From positions 62,001 to 126,000 of the forward strand of contig JAVJSD010000097.1 of NCBI GenBank assembly GCA_040219575.1: a stretch of DNA of 64,000 nucleotides, given 5' to 3'. The first letter of the stretch is position 1, and every line of letters begins with the position of its first letter. Below, piece after piece: positions 43,638 through 52,303 of this stretch. Position numbers and translations under genes: made by a program. The notes under the pieces are model-generated. The model did no database searches, was not told the origin of the DNA, and saw only the letters and a program-made list of their open reading frames with translations. Source of the DNA: JAVJSD01 sp040219575 (GTDB taxonomy: Bacteria; Planctomycetota; Planctomycetia; Pirellulales; Pirellulaceae).

Positions 43638-46600
43638 CTAGAACGGCAACAGTCGCGAGGGGAGCAGGTTGCGGAAGCGTTGGAACATGGTGGGCTGCTG
43701 GGCGGTGCGCTCGGTGGGTTTGTCTTCGGGGGCGCCGGGCCCTGAACCCGAGGGCGAATCGGCCGTCGGGCGGCTCTTGAGCGTGGCGGTGGCCGGCATG
43801 CTGGGCGCGGGGCGGGAGACGTGCCGCATCAGGTAGCGGGGCCAGTAGCTTTCCAGGAACTTGCGGCAGTCGTTCAGCCGTCCTTTGCCGAGTTGCAGGT
43901 CGGCCAGGGCGACGCTCTTGAGCAGTTCGTCGCGCTCGTTGTCGTAGAACCACAGATCGAACACCTGCACGTCGTCGATCCAGACTTCGCCCGGCCCCAT
44001 CAGATCGAACCCGACGCGGAGGTCGGTCAGTCCCTCGATGGGCAAGTCGTCGATGTGGAACAGGTAGTCGGCCCAGTGATCGCCAAGCCGCGGCGCGCCG
44101 CTTCCCGCGCCGACATGCGCGTACTTGTAGTACACCTTTCCGTCCAGCCGCCCCTCGATGGCGAGGCGCAACGGCGGTTGGCGGTCGGCGTCGGCCGTCT
44201 TCAGCCAGACCCAGACGGAGATCCGCCCCGTCTTGGGCGGCTCGAACGGAGCGCTGCGGGCCCAGGCGACGCCGCCGGTGCTCTTCAGATGCAGCGACTG
44301 CTGCCCCTTGTGATGCTGCTTCCCATCGGCGCCGGCCTCGACGCCCACGTCCCGCGCGAACAACCAGCCGGGCACCAGGTCGCGATCGGGGGGCAGTTCG
44401 AAGTCGGCGTTGCGAGGAACCTTGAGCGGATTCCGCGAACGCAGCGCGCCGGCACGCGCACGCACGTCCTCCAGCCGCCGCGCGAGCGACTCGGCGATGC
44501 GCTTTCCATCGACGAGTTCGACCTGCCAATCGACGACTTCCACCGCGTCCGACGTGACCAGCGCCCCCACGAGATCGTACGGCTCCATCACGATCGACCA
44601 GCGCCACTGGTCGACCGTTCGCGTGGGCGCCGCTTGTTCGCGTCCGCCGAGTTGCTCCAGCAGTGCGTCCGGCGGCGATTTCACTTGCAGCCGCACGATC
44701 AACTTCCAGGGCGAGTCGTTGACGGCGTAAACGTACGTACGACCGCCGCGCGACAGGCTGCGGACGACGACCGGCCCGTCGGCCGAGGCGACGGTTTTCG
44801 GCGTTGCGGTCGTGAACGACTGCGCGGGCAAGCGGCGGTACACGTCGAACAACGGCTGCAGGGCGTCGTCCTGCCCCAGCCCCAGCATCCAACCCCCGTC
44901 GAACAGCGAGGTCGCGTCGAGCTGCGCCACCGCCGCGGCGAAGCGAGCGCGATTGGCGGCGCCTTCCGGCACGGCGTGCGTCACTTGATAGAGGTGCGTG
45001 TTCTCGGCTCCAAACGGGCTGACGGTCTCGAACGACGTCAAGCGGCCCATCAACGGGCGATGATAGAACACGCTCCCCGTCTCCGCCGATTGGAAGCTGC
45101 GATTGAGTTGCTCCCGCCAGGCGAGTTCCCGGTCGTTCACCTCGGCCGCGGCGTCCAGCAGCGGCCCGACTTCGCGCGGACGCAGCAGGACCAGTCCGGG
45201 CTTGTCGTGATAGAGCGCCGGCAGCAGTCCCGCCGACAGCAGCGCGTCGGACAGCGAACCGCGCGGCGGCAGCGCCGGGCGCAGATGCCGCGCCGCCTCG
45301 CCTTCATTGAGTGTGTCGGTGGCGGCCAGGTACAGCTTCGCCTCGCGGCGTTGCCGCCCGATCCGCTCCTGCATCCGCACATGCAGTTTGGTCAATTGCT
45401 CCGCCCGCCACTGCAGCCACAGCATGCGTCCCTCCGTCAGGAAGAAACGGCGTCGGGCTTCGCCCTCCGCGTCGAGTCCCGGCGGCGCAAGGCCCGTGTC
45501 GCGCGAGAAGCGCGCCACCGTCCGCGCGTCGAGCCCCCACAGGTCGCCGGGCAATTGGGCGTAGGTTTGCGGCCCCATGCCGAGCGCGATTCCGCCGAAC
45601 GAACGGTGATGCCCGTAGCGCTCGATAATCTCGTCGATCACCTCCAGCATCGCCTCCTGCACGCGCTCGTCGAGCGGATTGTAGTACGGCGCCATGCCGC
45701 GTTTGGTTCCATTGGCCGCGGTGTAGGGAACGCCGGCGAAGTTCACCAGCTGCACGCCCTCGGCCGAGTCCGGCTGTTCGCGCAAGAGCCGTTCCAGCTT
45801 CGGCAAGGGACCGGCGAACTGGACGGCGGGAATCAGCACCAGTCCTTCGCGATCGAACAAGCGAAACAGCATCTCGGCGACGTCCTTGCGCATCGGATCC
45901 TGCGCCGTGCCGAAGTACACGCCGGTGTCGTACTTGGGAGTCGGCTGCAGCAGGCGGCTGGGATAGATGGCGCTTCCCTCGCAGGCGATGCTGATGGCGG
46001 CGGCGTTGTATCCGACGTAGTTCAGGTACTCGGTCAGTCGCTCGGCGCCGCGGTAGTACGTGGCCCAATCGTCGAGCCCCCGCCCGGTCGCCTCGTCCAC
46101 CGCCTCGTCCGACGAGAAGTTCTCTGGAAACAGCGGCTTGTCGTAATAGGCCGCCAGCAGCCGCGGGTCGGCGATGCTCGTATCGATCGCGCTTGACGGC
46201 AAGCGGTCTGGTCCCGCTAACAGGCGAATCGTTCCGAACAGCGCCGGACGGTCGGTTCGCTTGTTGACCAGCAACAGCAAGGGCGAGGCGGTCCGCGGCC
46301 AGAACACGAGCCGATGCACGCCGACTCCGTCGCGCATTTCGAATTGGACGTCGGCCTGGTGAATCCCCGAGTCGAGCCCGATCGGCATCACCTTGCCCGA
46401 GGCGTCGGGCTCGACGATGCTGACGCCCATGGTTTGCTCCATGTCGCGCGGCACCTCGATTTCGACGATGTGCGGTTTCCCGACTCCGGCGGCCGGCAGC
46501 GGGAACGCCTGCCAGTTGTCGACCGCCAACTCCAACCACGTGCGGCCGGCGTGCATTCGCTTGCCCGCGGCGCGGTTGCCGAAGGCGCCGTGGCCGAAAC

Positions 46601-47579
46601 CCGGAATCAGTTTGAATTGCGGCAGTTGCTTCCAGCGTTCCCAGCGGGAGGGATTGGCGGGATCGAGCTCCAGTTGCTCCCGCCACTCCACCGCGTCGCG
46701 TGGCGGCGGACGCTCCGCGATGCACACCAGCTGCACCTTCCGCTGCAGCAACGGCCGGGTGCGCACGAACGGCGCCGGCAGGTGCCAGGGGACGATGCTG
46801 ATCAGCAGATCGTACACGCCCTCTTTCTCCGGCAGTTCGACCGTCACCGGCGCGGCGACGGGCAGCGCACCCGCCTCGTCGGCGCGAATCGGATGCTCCT
46901 GTTTCCAGACTTCGCGATCGCTGCGCCCCTCGAGCAGCCGCAGTTCCAGATTCACCGTCGCGTTGGGCTGCACGCTGTACAAGTGCGGAGTTACTTCCAC
47001 CTCGAACCGCTCGCCGGGAGCGAAGACCATCCGATCGCGTTTGAAGTCGACGCGCATGCGATCGCCTGGGGATCGCCGCACCGAGAGACGGTTGCCGAGG
47101 GAATCGAGCACGGCGCCCGAAGAATTTGCGATCAGGCGGCCGAGGTCGACGTCCAACCGCCGCGCGAGTTCCGGTTCCCCGGCCGGGTGGAGCGACACGA
47201 CGAGTCGGGCGTCGGCGGGGCCGCGAACCAGCACATCGACGCCGTCGTAGGTTCGACCGCTGCGCGACCGCACGCGGACCTGGCCGTCCTCCAGAAAGAT
47301 CGATCCGGGCTCGTCGGCCTCCAGGCCGAGCGCCGTGGGCGAGGACAATCCACCACCTTCAACCGCGATCGATCCCTCCCAGCGCCGCGCTTGTCCGCCG
47401 CCCCAGGAGATCCGCAGCTCGAGATCCATCTCTTCGGCGAAACTCACGGTCGCCGTGAGCGCCCCGAGCAACGCGCATAGCGCGAGCGCAGCCGGTTGAA
47501 CACGGCTCTTCGAGCGACGACTTGGCAAGATGGCGGTTGCCGTCGCGGGCGATAGCGTCGGACGTCCGTGTCCGATCAT
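43638..47579 (-). CDS. Large exported protein with a glycosyl-hydrolase-like (GHL10-type) core
   Basis: This 1,313-residue protein has a signal peptide after a basic leader (about 25-48). The N-terminal third (about 50-330) is beta-rich and includes a MG2-like domain (DRMVFAPGERFEVEVTPHLY). The middle (about 480-760) resembles a TIM-barrel glycoside-hydrolase-like region: RLTEYLNYVGYNAAAISIAC, YFGTAQDPMRKDVAEMLFRLFDREGLVLIPAVQF and GGIALGMGPQTYAQLPGDLW. A C-terminal carbohydrate-binding-like domain (about 1085-1240, ISVWVWLKTADADRQ) follows, then a low-complexity Pro/Ser tail. No known catalytic pair is certain. I infer a cell-surface glycan-processing or binding role. It is divergent from the nitrilase gene. 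Confidence 0.75.
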   Translation of the reverse strand: MIGHGRPTLSPATATAILPSRRSKSRVQPAALALCALLGALTATVSFAEEMDLELRISWGGGQARRWEGSIAVEGGGLSSPTALGLEADEPGSIFLEDGQVRVRSRSGRTYDGVDVLVRGPADARLVVSLHPAGEPELARRLDVDLGRLIANSSGAVLDSLGNRLSVRRSPGDRMRVDFKRDRMVFAPGERFEVEVTPHLYSVQPNATVNLELRLLEGRSDREVWKQEHPIRADEAGALPVAAPVTVELPEKEGVYDLLISIVPWHLPAPFVRTRPLLQRKVQLVCIAERPPPRDAVEWREQLELDPANPSRWERWKQLPQFKLIPGFGHGAFGNRAAGKRMHAGRTWLELAVDNWQAFPLPAAGVGKPHIVEIEVPRDMEQTMGVSIVEPDASGKVMPIGLDSGIHQADVQFEMRDGVGVHRLVFWPRTASPLLLLVNKRTDRPALFGTIRLLAGPDRLPSSAIDTSIADPRLLAAYYDKPLFPENFSSDEAVDEATGRGLDDWATYYRGAERLTEYLNYVGYNAAAISIACEGSAIYPSRLLQPTPKYDTGVYFGTAQDPMRKDVAEMLFRLFDREGLVLIPAVQFAGPLPKLERLLREQPDSAEGVQLVNFAGVPYTAANGTKRGMAPYYNPLDERVQEAMLEVIDEIIERYGHHRSFGGIALGMGPQTYAQLPGDLWGLDARTVARFSRDTGLAPPGLDAEGEARRRFFLTEGRMLWLQWRAEQLTKLHVRMQERIGRQRREAKLYLAATDTLNEGEAARHLRPALPPRGSLSDALLSAGLLPALYHDKPGLVLLRPREVGPLLDAAAEVNDRELAWREQLNRSFQSAETGSVFYHRPLMGRLTSFETVSPFGAENTHLYQVTHAVPEGAANRARFAAAVAQLDATSLFDGGWMLGLGQDDALQPLFDVYRRLPAQSFTTATPKTVASADGPVVVRSLSRGGRTYVYAVNDSPWKLIVRLQVKSPPDALLEQLGGREQAAPTRTVDQWRWSIVMEPYDLVGALVTSDAVEVVDWQVELVDGKRIAESLARRLEDVRARAGALRSRNPLKVPRNADFELPPDRDLVPGWLFARDVGVEAGADGKQHHKGQQSLHLKSTGGVAWARSAPFEPPKTGRISVWVWLKTADADRQPPLRLAIEGRLDGKVYYKYAHVGAGSGAPRLGDHWADYLFHIDDLPIEGLTDLRVGFDLMGPGEVWIDDVQVFDLWFYDNERDELLKSVALADLQLGKGRLNDCRKFLESYWPRYLMRHVSRPAPSMPATATLKSRPTADSPSGSGPGAPEDKPTERTAQQPTMFQRFRNLLPSRLLPF

Positions 47580-47912
47580 AGGGGGCCCAGCGGAATTGGT
47601 GGCGTTGCCAACCCACGATACTGACGGAGGATTCCATCCTCATATCGGGGCGGGGATTATAGACATCAGCGGCTGCCGGAAGCCACCCCGGAATCGCCGT
47701 CGGCGGGCGGGTTTCTAATCTGCCGGATTTGCCTAATCCACCAGCACGCGGACTATCGTTTGGAGGTGCGCAGCACCATTTGGCGAAGCGCAGCGTGGGG
47801 GATTCGCCGGTCGCCGCCGCGGGGCGCTGGCGTAAGGCCAGCGGCTCAGGGTATGAGAAATTGAGTACAATGGCGCTCCCTGCCCCGCCCATCTCCCCTT
47901 TGGAGAGCCTCC
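47580..47912. other. Divergent intergenic stretch, 333 bases
   Basis: The only structure noted is a 7-base hairpin CGCTGGC-GTAAG-GCCAGCG (47825-47843), 70 bases before the nitrilase start. No gene is convincing. Confidence 0.5.
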
Positions 47913-49307
47913 ATGATTTTCGCGCGAATAATCTCGTCGGTCGCAATCGTGCTAGCGCTGCTAGCGTGTGGTCTTCATGGCGCGGCCGCCGCCGAGAAGC
48001 AAACTGACGACGGCCCCCCGGGCTGGACATGCCACGCGCCGCGCGACGAGATTCGCCCCACGTTTCAGTATCTGGCCCAGGGAGGACCGCACAAGGCCGG
48101 CAGTTTCGTCCTCGAGGCCGACGGCCGCGAAGGTCTGTTCGGTTGGTGGCAGACGTCGATCCCGGTCGAGGGCGGGCGGTGGTATCGCTTCGACGCCTTG
48201 CGGAAGACGACAGGCATCGACCATCCGCGTCGCACCGCCGTCGTGCGGATCCTGTGGTGCGACGACAAGGGACAGAAGGTGCTCCGCGACGATCCGACGT
48301 TCGCCTCGTATCGCCCCGGCGAACGTCCACGCTCGGAACCCGAATTCCCCGCCCAGCAGCAAGCGGAACAGCAAGTCGCCGAGAACGGTTGGGCGACCGT
48401 CGCCGGCGTCTACCACGCGCCGACCGACGCCACCCAAGCGGTGATCGAACTCTCCTATCGCTGGGAGCCCGACGGCCGCGTCGAGTGGAGCGACGTGCGG
48501 CTCGCGACGACCGAGCCCCCCAAACCCCGCGTCGCCCGACTGGCGACGGTTCACTATCGCCCGCGCGAAGGCACGCTGCCGCGCGAAAAGTGCGAGCAAT
48601 TCGCCCCCTTCATCCAGCAAGCCGCCGAGAAGGACGCCGACCTGGTCGTGCTGCCCGAAACGCTCACCTACTACGGCAGCGGCCGCGCGTACGCCGACTG
48701 CGCCGAACCGATCCCCGGTCCCTCCACGCGGTACTTCGGCCGGCTCGCCAAGCAGCACGATCTGTACATCGTGGCCGGTTTGCTCGAGCGCGACCGTCAC
48801 CTGATTTACAACGTGGCCGTATTGATCGGGCCCGACGGCGAAGTGGTCGGCAAGTACCGCAAGGTGACGTTGCCGCGCGGCGAGATTGAAGGGGGCGTCA
48901 CTCCGGGCAAGGACTATCCCGTGTTCGACACGCGGTTCGGCAAGGTCGGCATGATGGTCTGCTACGACGGCTTCTATCCCGAGGTGGCCCGCCAACTGGC
49001 CAACAACGGCGCCGAGGTGATCGCCTGGCCCGTGTGGGGCTGCAATCCGCTATTGGGCGAGGCCCGGGCCTGCGAGAACCACGCCGTCGTGATCAGCAGC
49101 ACCTACACCGACGTCTCCAGCAACTGGATCATCTCGGCGGTCTACGGCCGCGACGGCAAGCCGCTGGCCCAGGCCAAGGAGTGGGGGAGTGTGGCGGTGG
49201 CGGAGGTGGATCTCGGCACGCCGCTCTACTGGCACAGCCTGGGCGACTTTCGGGCCCAGATTCCGGCCCATCGCCCCGTCACGCCGGCCGAGGCGGTGCG
49301 GCCGTGA
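47913..49307 (+). CDS. Exported nitrilase-fold carbon-nitrogen hydrolase with an N-terminal beta domain
   Basis: This 464-residue protein has a signal peptide (about 1-27, ending AAAAE). Residues 30-195 are a beta-sandwich-like domain (QTSIPVEGGRWYRFDALRKT), not part of the nitrilase family. The C-terminal 270 residues have the catalytic triad: Glu249 in VVLPETLTYYG, Lys317 in GKYRKVTLPRGE and Cys350 in MMVCYDGFYPEVA. It would hydrolyse an amide or nitrile outside the cytoplasm, in contrast to most relatives, which are cytosolic. GGAGAG 8 bases before the ATG supports the start. The stop overlaps the start of the MazG-like gene. Confidence 0.85.
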   Translation: MIFARIISSVAIVLALLACGLHGAAAAEKQTDDGPPGWTCHAPRDEIRPTFQYLAQGGPHKAGSFVLEADGREGLFGWWQTSIPVEGGRWYRFDALRKTTGIDHPRRTAVVRILWCDDKGQKVLRDDPTFASYRPGERPRSEPEFPAQQQAEQQVAENGWATVAGVYHAPTDATQAVIELSYRWEPDGRVEWSDVRLATTEPPKPRVARLATVHYRPREGTLPREKCEQFAPFIQQAAEKDADLVVLPETLTYYGSGRAYADCAEPIPGPSTRYFGRLAKQHDLYIVAGLLERDRHLIYNVAVLIGPDGEVVGKYRKVTLPRGEIEGGVTPGKDYPVFDTRFGKVGMMVCYDGFYPEVARQLANNGAEVIAWPVWGCNPLLGEARACENHAVVISSTYTDVSSNWIISAVYGRDGKPLAQAKEWGSVAVAEVDLGTPLYWHSLGDFRAQIPAHRPVTPAEAVRP

Positions 49308-49702
49308 GCGATCACGTTTCGAACGACAACGGCTCCGACCGTGAAACCACCGTCGCCGAGCTTCGCGAGATGGTGCGGCAGTTCGTCGACGAGCGCGACT
49401 GGCGGCAGTTCCATTCGCCCAAGAACCTCAGCATGGCGCTGACCATCGAGGCGGCCGAGTTGATGGAGCACTTCCAGTGGATCACGCCCGACGCCTCGCG
49501 TCGCGTGCCCGAAGACGCCGCCAAGCTGACCGCCGTCGGCGAGGAGTTGGCCGACATCCTCTGCTACACGCTCGCGATCGCCAACGAGCTGGAGCTCGAT
49601 CTGGCCGCCGCCATGCGCGACAAGATGCAAAAAAATCGTCTCAAATACCCCGCCGCGCAGTACCGCGGCCGCTATGGGCCGGAGGATCGGGGCGCAGGTT
49701 GA
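49304..49702 (+). CDS. MazG-like nucleotide pyrophosphohydrolase
   Basis: This is a 132-residue all-helical protein. The text FVDERDWRQFHSPKNLSMALTIEAAELMEHFQW and VGEELADILCYTLAIANEL carries the Glu/Asp metal-binding residues (ExxE...ExxD) of MazG-like and dCTPase-like enzymes that hydrolyse dNTPs to dNMP and pyrophosphate, a house-cleaning function. It starts at GTG overlapping the nitrilase stop by four bases (GTGA). The last codons and the stop lie within a 17-base tandem repeat, so the C-terminus may vary between strains. Confidence 0.87.
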   Translation: MSDHVSNDNGSDRETTVAELREMVRQFVDERDWRQFHSPKNLSMALTIEAAELMEHFQWITPDASRRVPEDAAKLTAVGEELADILCYTLAIANELELDLAAAMRDKMQKNRLKYPAAQYRGRYGPEDRGAG

Positions 49703-49741
49703 TGGACGGCGCAGGTTGATGGTCGTTGCAGGTTGATGGTC
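49691..49741. repeat. Three tandem 17-base units across the MazG-like stop codon
   Basis: GGCGCAGGTTGATGGAC occurs three times with one to three mismatches. The TGA stop (49700-49702) is in the first unit. Confidence 0.85.
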
Positions 49742-49761
49742 GGCGCGTGCGGGTGAAGGTT

Positions 49762-49785
49762 CGGAAGTCTGGCGACTTCCGCTAC
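49762..49785. repeat. GGAAGTC-type hairpin repeat
   Basis: CGGAAGTCTGGCGACTTCCG plus CTAC is identical over 24 bases to the copy at 37946-37969, 12 kb away. Confidence 0.85.
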
Positions 49786-49813
49786 GGGCTTTCGGCTTTC
49801 CGATCTGCAGCCG

Positions 49814-50557
49814 TCACTTGATGGCGATGGTCTGCTGCAGCGGCCGCAGGATGTTGTCGATCACGTAGCGGTCGACCAGTTCGGTGCAGATGCCGGTCAA
49901 CCGGTCCATGGCGGAGAGGTAGGTCTCGCCGGGATCGAGGCTGCCGTAGCGTCGGGCGGTGAGGTACACGCTGAGCTGCTCTTCCGGGTATTCACCGGTC
50001 CGCACGTGGTAGGCGCTGGTGCGGGTTTCGATGCTCAGCCGGCACTGGATGCGGCAGTCGTCGTCGAGGGCGAACTGGATCGACGGCTCGTGGCAGATCA
50101 TCGTCGCCCCCTCCATCTCCGCCAGCGATTCGAAGGCCGGCATCACCCCCAGCGCCTCGACCAACAGCTCGTTGTGGTTGCCGCGGTAGGTGTAGTCGAA
50201 ACCGTACATCACGTTCAGCGACTCGCAGTCGAGCGGGCTGACCGACAGCGTGTAGGGAATCAGATCCAGGATCAGCCGATGCTGCTTGAGCGCTTCCTCG
50301 ACCGAAGCGGGATTCACGTAGCCCGAGCAAATCCGCCGCCCCTCGACGGAAGCCCAGCGGTAGTTGCCGGCGTCCTTGTCCTCCTCGAGGACGAACTCCG
50401 AGCGATCGCGGGCGTAGAAATTACGCATGGTGGGGTATTGCTTCTGCACCTGCTCGAAGAAGTGCAAGACGGTGTCCCGGCTTTGCGGCAGCTCCATTTC
50501 GGTGTTGAGGTTCATGTTGACGTAGAAATCGTCACTGAACTTGGCGATGCCAGTCAT
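49814..50557 (-). CDS. Conserved protein of unknown function
   Basis: This 247-residue protein has no signal peptide or membrane helix. It begins MTGIAKFSDDFYVNMNLN after AAGGAA, spaced 7, which sets the start. The chain is mixed alpha/beta with a run of charged residues in the middle (RSEFVLEEDKDAG, DCESLNVMYGFDYTYRGNHNELLVEAL). I recall similar proteins in other planctomycetes, but no function. It is divergent from the DNA methyltransferase gene. Confidence 0.75.
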   Translation of the reverse strand: MTGIAKFSDDFYVNMNLNTEMELPQSRDTVLHFFEQVQKQYPTMRNFYARDRSEFVLEEDKDAGNYRWASVEGRRICSGYVNPASVEEALKQHRLILDLIPYTLSVSPLDCESLNVMYGFDYTYRGNHNELLVEALGVMPAFESLAEMEGATMICHEPSIQFALDDDCRIQCRLSIETRTSAYHVRTGEYPEEQLSVYLTARRYGSLDPGETYLSAMDRLTGICTELVDRYVIDNILRPLQQTIAIK

Positions 50558-50619
50558 GCCGGGTTCCTTTTTCTCGAGAAGCCGTCTATCAAAGTTCGGC
50601 CGCCGCGTGGGCTGGTCCC

Positions 50620-50673
50620 GCGGAGAACATCGTTCTCCGCTTCCTCGTCGCGGCCGCGTCTCGGCAAGACGCG
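50620..50673. other. Two tandem hairpins between divergent genes
   Basis: GCGGAGAAC-ATC-GTTCTCCGC (50620-50640) is a perfect 9-base stem; CGCGTCT-CGGCA-AGACGCG (50655-50673) is a 7-base stem. They lie in the leader of the minus-strand conserved gene and could act as an mRNA leader structure. Confidence 0.45.
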
Positions 50674-50795
50674 GAGGGCGACGACTTGGGCCCATCCCGC
50701 TCCCAGTATAGAATGCCGTAAATTCAACTGTCAAAATGGGTGGCGAGCAGCACAGCCATTCGAATTCTTTCCCTTGAGCGACCGGTGTCAAGCCG

Positions 50796-51362
50796 TTGAC
50801 AAACACGCAACGTGCCGCTTCCAGCCGGCGGAACCCCGTCCAATCGCCCCTGCGGGTCACCGCTTTTGACACGGAATTGGGCTGGCTGGCGATCGCTTTT
50901 CGCAACGAACTGGTGGCGCGTGTGGCTTTCGGGCATCGCACCCCGCGGGAGGCCGTCCAGGGGCTCGACATGCTCGACGAGGCGGAAATCGTGCAGCGGC
51001 TCACGCCCGCCGAACAGGCGATCGCCGCGCGACTCCAAGCCTTCGCCAAGGGCGCTGCCGACGACCTGCGCGATATTCCTCTCGACACGCGGCGCCTGAC
51101 AAAGTTCGCCCTGCGGGTGGTCGAGCAATGCCGCAGGATCCCGCCCGGCGAGACGCTGTCGTACGCCGAATTGGCGGATAAGGCCGGTTCTCCCGCCGCG
51201 GCCCGGGCCGTGGGCAATGTGATGCGGTCGAACCGATTTCCGCTGATTGTGCCCTGCCACCGCGTCGTGGGCGCCGGTCGCTCGATCGGCGGTTACTCCG
51301 CCGCCGACGGGTTGGAAATGAAGCGGCGACTGCTGGCCCTGGAAGGGGTATACTTAGACTAG
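50796..51362 (+). CDS. ogt: Methylated-DNA-protein-cysteine methyltransferase
   Basis: This 188-residue suicide repair protein has the active-site text IVPCHRVVGAGRSIGGYS (acceptor Cys154), preceded by the DNA-binding helix region SYAELADKAGSPAAARAVGNVMRSN. It removes O6-alkyl groups from guanine. The N-terminal domain (about 20-100) is short on recognisable motifs, as usual. The start is TTG; no better codon lies nearby. Whether it is Ogt-like or the C-terminal part of an Ada-like protein is settled by length: it is single-domain. Confidence 0.92.
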   Translation: MTNTQRAASSRRNPVQSPLRVTAFDTELGWLAIAFRNELVARVAFGHRTPREAVQGLDMLDEAEIVQRLTPAEQAIAARLQAFAKGAADDLRDIPLDTRRLTKFALRVVEQCRRIPPGETLSYAELADKAGSPAAARAVGNVMRSNRFPLIVPCHRVVGAGRSIGGYSAADGLEMKRRLLALEGVYLD

Positions 51363-51379
51363 GCGCCGTTTTGAGACAA

Positions 51380-51413
51380 GTAGCGGAAGTTGCCAGACGT
51401 CGCCAGACTTCCG
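51380..51413. repeat. GGAAGTC-type hairpin repeat with internal duplication
   Basis: GTAGCGGAAGTTGCCAGACG is followed by a second, correct half (TCGCCAGACTTCCG), so the middle GCCAGAC is present twice. It lies 18 bases after the methyltransferase stop. Confidence 0.75.
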
Positions 51414-51564
51414 AACATCCGGCCGATTCTCGAAGCTCGGGCCGGTTCCGGTGCCGATCGCGATTTTTCGGATTCGAGGCCGGATTCGAGGCCGCGACGT
51501 TAGGTTAATTCGGCCCCCGATTTGCGGTTGCCTCCCCAACGATGAAAACGATTAAGAGACAACC

Positions 51565-52023
51565 ATGAACGTCACCGCCAACAAATCTGCATCCGCCGTG
51601 CATTTGCCGACTCCCGAGGAGCGGCCCGATGCGGACGTCGTGATTTACGACGGCGACTGCCGGTTCTGCACGGCTGGCGTGCGGCGGATCACGTGGTTCG
51701 ACCGAAGCGGGCGAGTGGCCTTTCTCTCGCTGCACGATCCCCGGGTCGCCGAAAAGTACGACGACCTGACCCATGAACAACTCATGGAAGAAATGTATGT
51801 GATCGATCGCCACGGCAATCGGCACGCGGGGGCGGCCGGATTCCGCTACCTCACGCGGAGATTGCCGGCGCTGTGGATTCTCGCGCCGCTGATGCACATC
51901 CCCTTCAGCATGCCGCTGTGGCGTTGGGCCTATCGGCAGATCGCCCGACGGCGGTATTTGTTCGGTAAGAATAAGAAGGACGACGGGTGCGACGGCGGCA
52001 CTTGCCACCTGCACTACGATTGA
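51565..52023 (+). CDS. DCC family thiol-disulfide oxidoreductase (DUF393)
   Basis: This 152-residue protein carries the signature DVVIYDGDCRFCTAGVRRI, with the CxxC of a thioredoxin-like active site (D-x-C-x-F-C). The helix-rich middle includes GHLTRRLPALWILAPLMH-type text (actual FRYLTRRLPALWILAPL), and a His/Cys-containing tail (GCDGGTCHLHYD) may bind metal. It is predicted to be membrane-associated. Role in disulfide exchange is inferred from the family name. Confidence 0.82.
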   Translation: MNVTANKSASAVHLPTPEERPDADVVIYDGDCRFCTAGVRRITWFDRSGRVAFLSLHDPRVAEKYDDLTHEQLMEEMYVIDRHGNRHAGAAGFRYLTRRLPALWILAPLMHIPFSMPLWRWAYRQIARRRYLFGKNKKDDGCDGGTCHLHYD

Positions 52024-52038
52024 TGGTCGAAGGTAGTC

Positions 52039-52163
52039 GTAGGCCGGAACAAGCCCCGCGCGGTTCCGGCAGGAGCGTGGTCGACCGCTCCTGCGTGATG
52101 GACGTTGTTCGTTCGCGCGGCGGTGGAGCATTGCCGGAACCGCCCTGCGGTTGTTCCGGCCCA
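52039..52163. repeat. Large bipartite inverted repeat (REPIN-like)
   Basis: GGCCGGAACAAGCCCCGCGC at 52041-52060, then GGTTCCGGCA, is faced by its imperfect inverse TGCCGGAACCGCCCTGCGG, TTGTTCCGGCC (52132-52161). The middle holds AGGAGCG-TGGTCGACC-GCTCCT (52071-52092). This is a 125-base structured element in an otherwise gene-free gap. Confidence 0.75.
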
Positions 52164-52303
52164 CGGTGATCGAGAACGCGAACCCGACCAAACCGCCGCC
52201 ACGTCCAGCGGCGGCCTCGCCGACGAATTCCAGATCCAGCCCAGCCGATCTACCCCTGGATCAAACAGCTGCTGGAAATTCCAGTTCCCGCTGAACCAGG
52301 ACA

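Noticed and set aside
43821..46196. A 791-codon plus-strand frame within the 1,313-residue gene
   Set aside because: Antisense shadow; the minus-strand frame has a signal peptide and coherent domain pattern.
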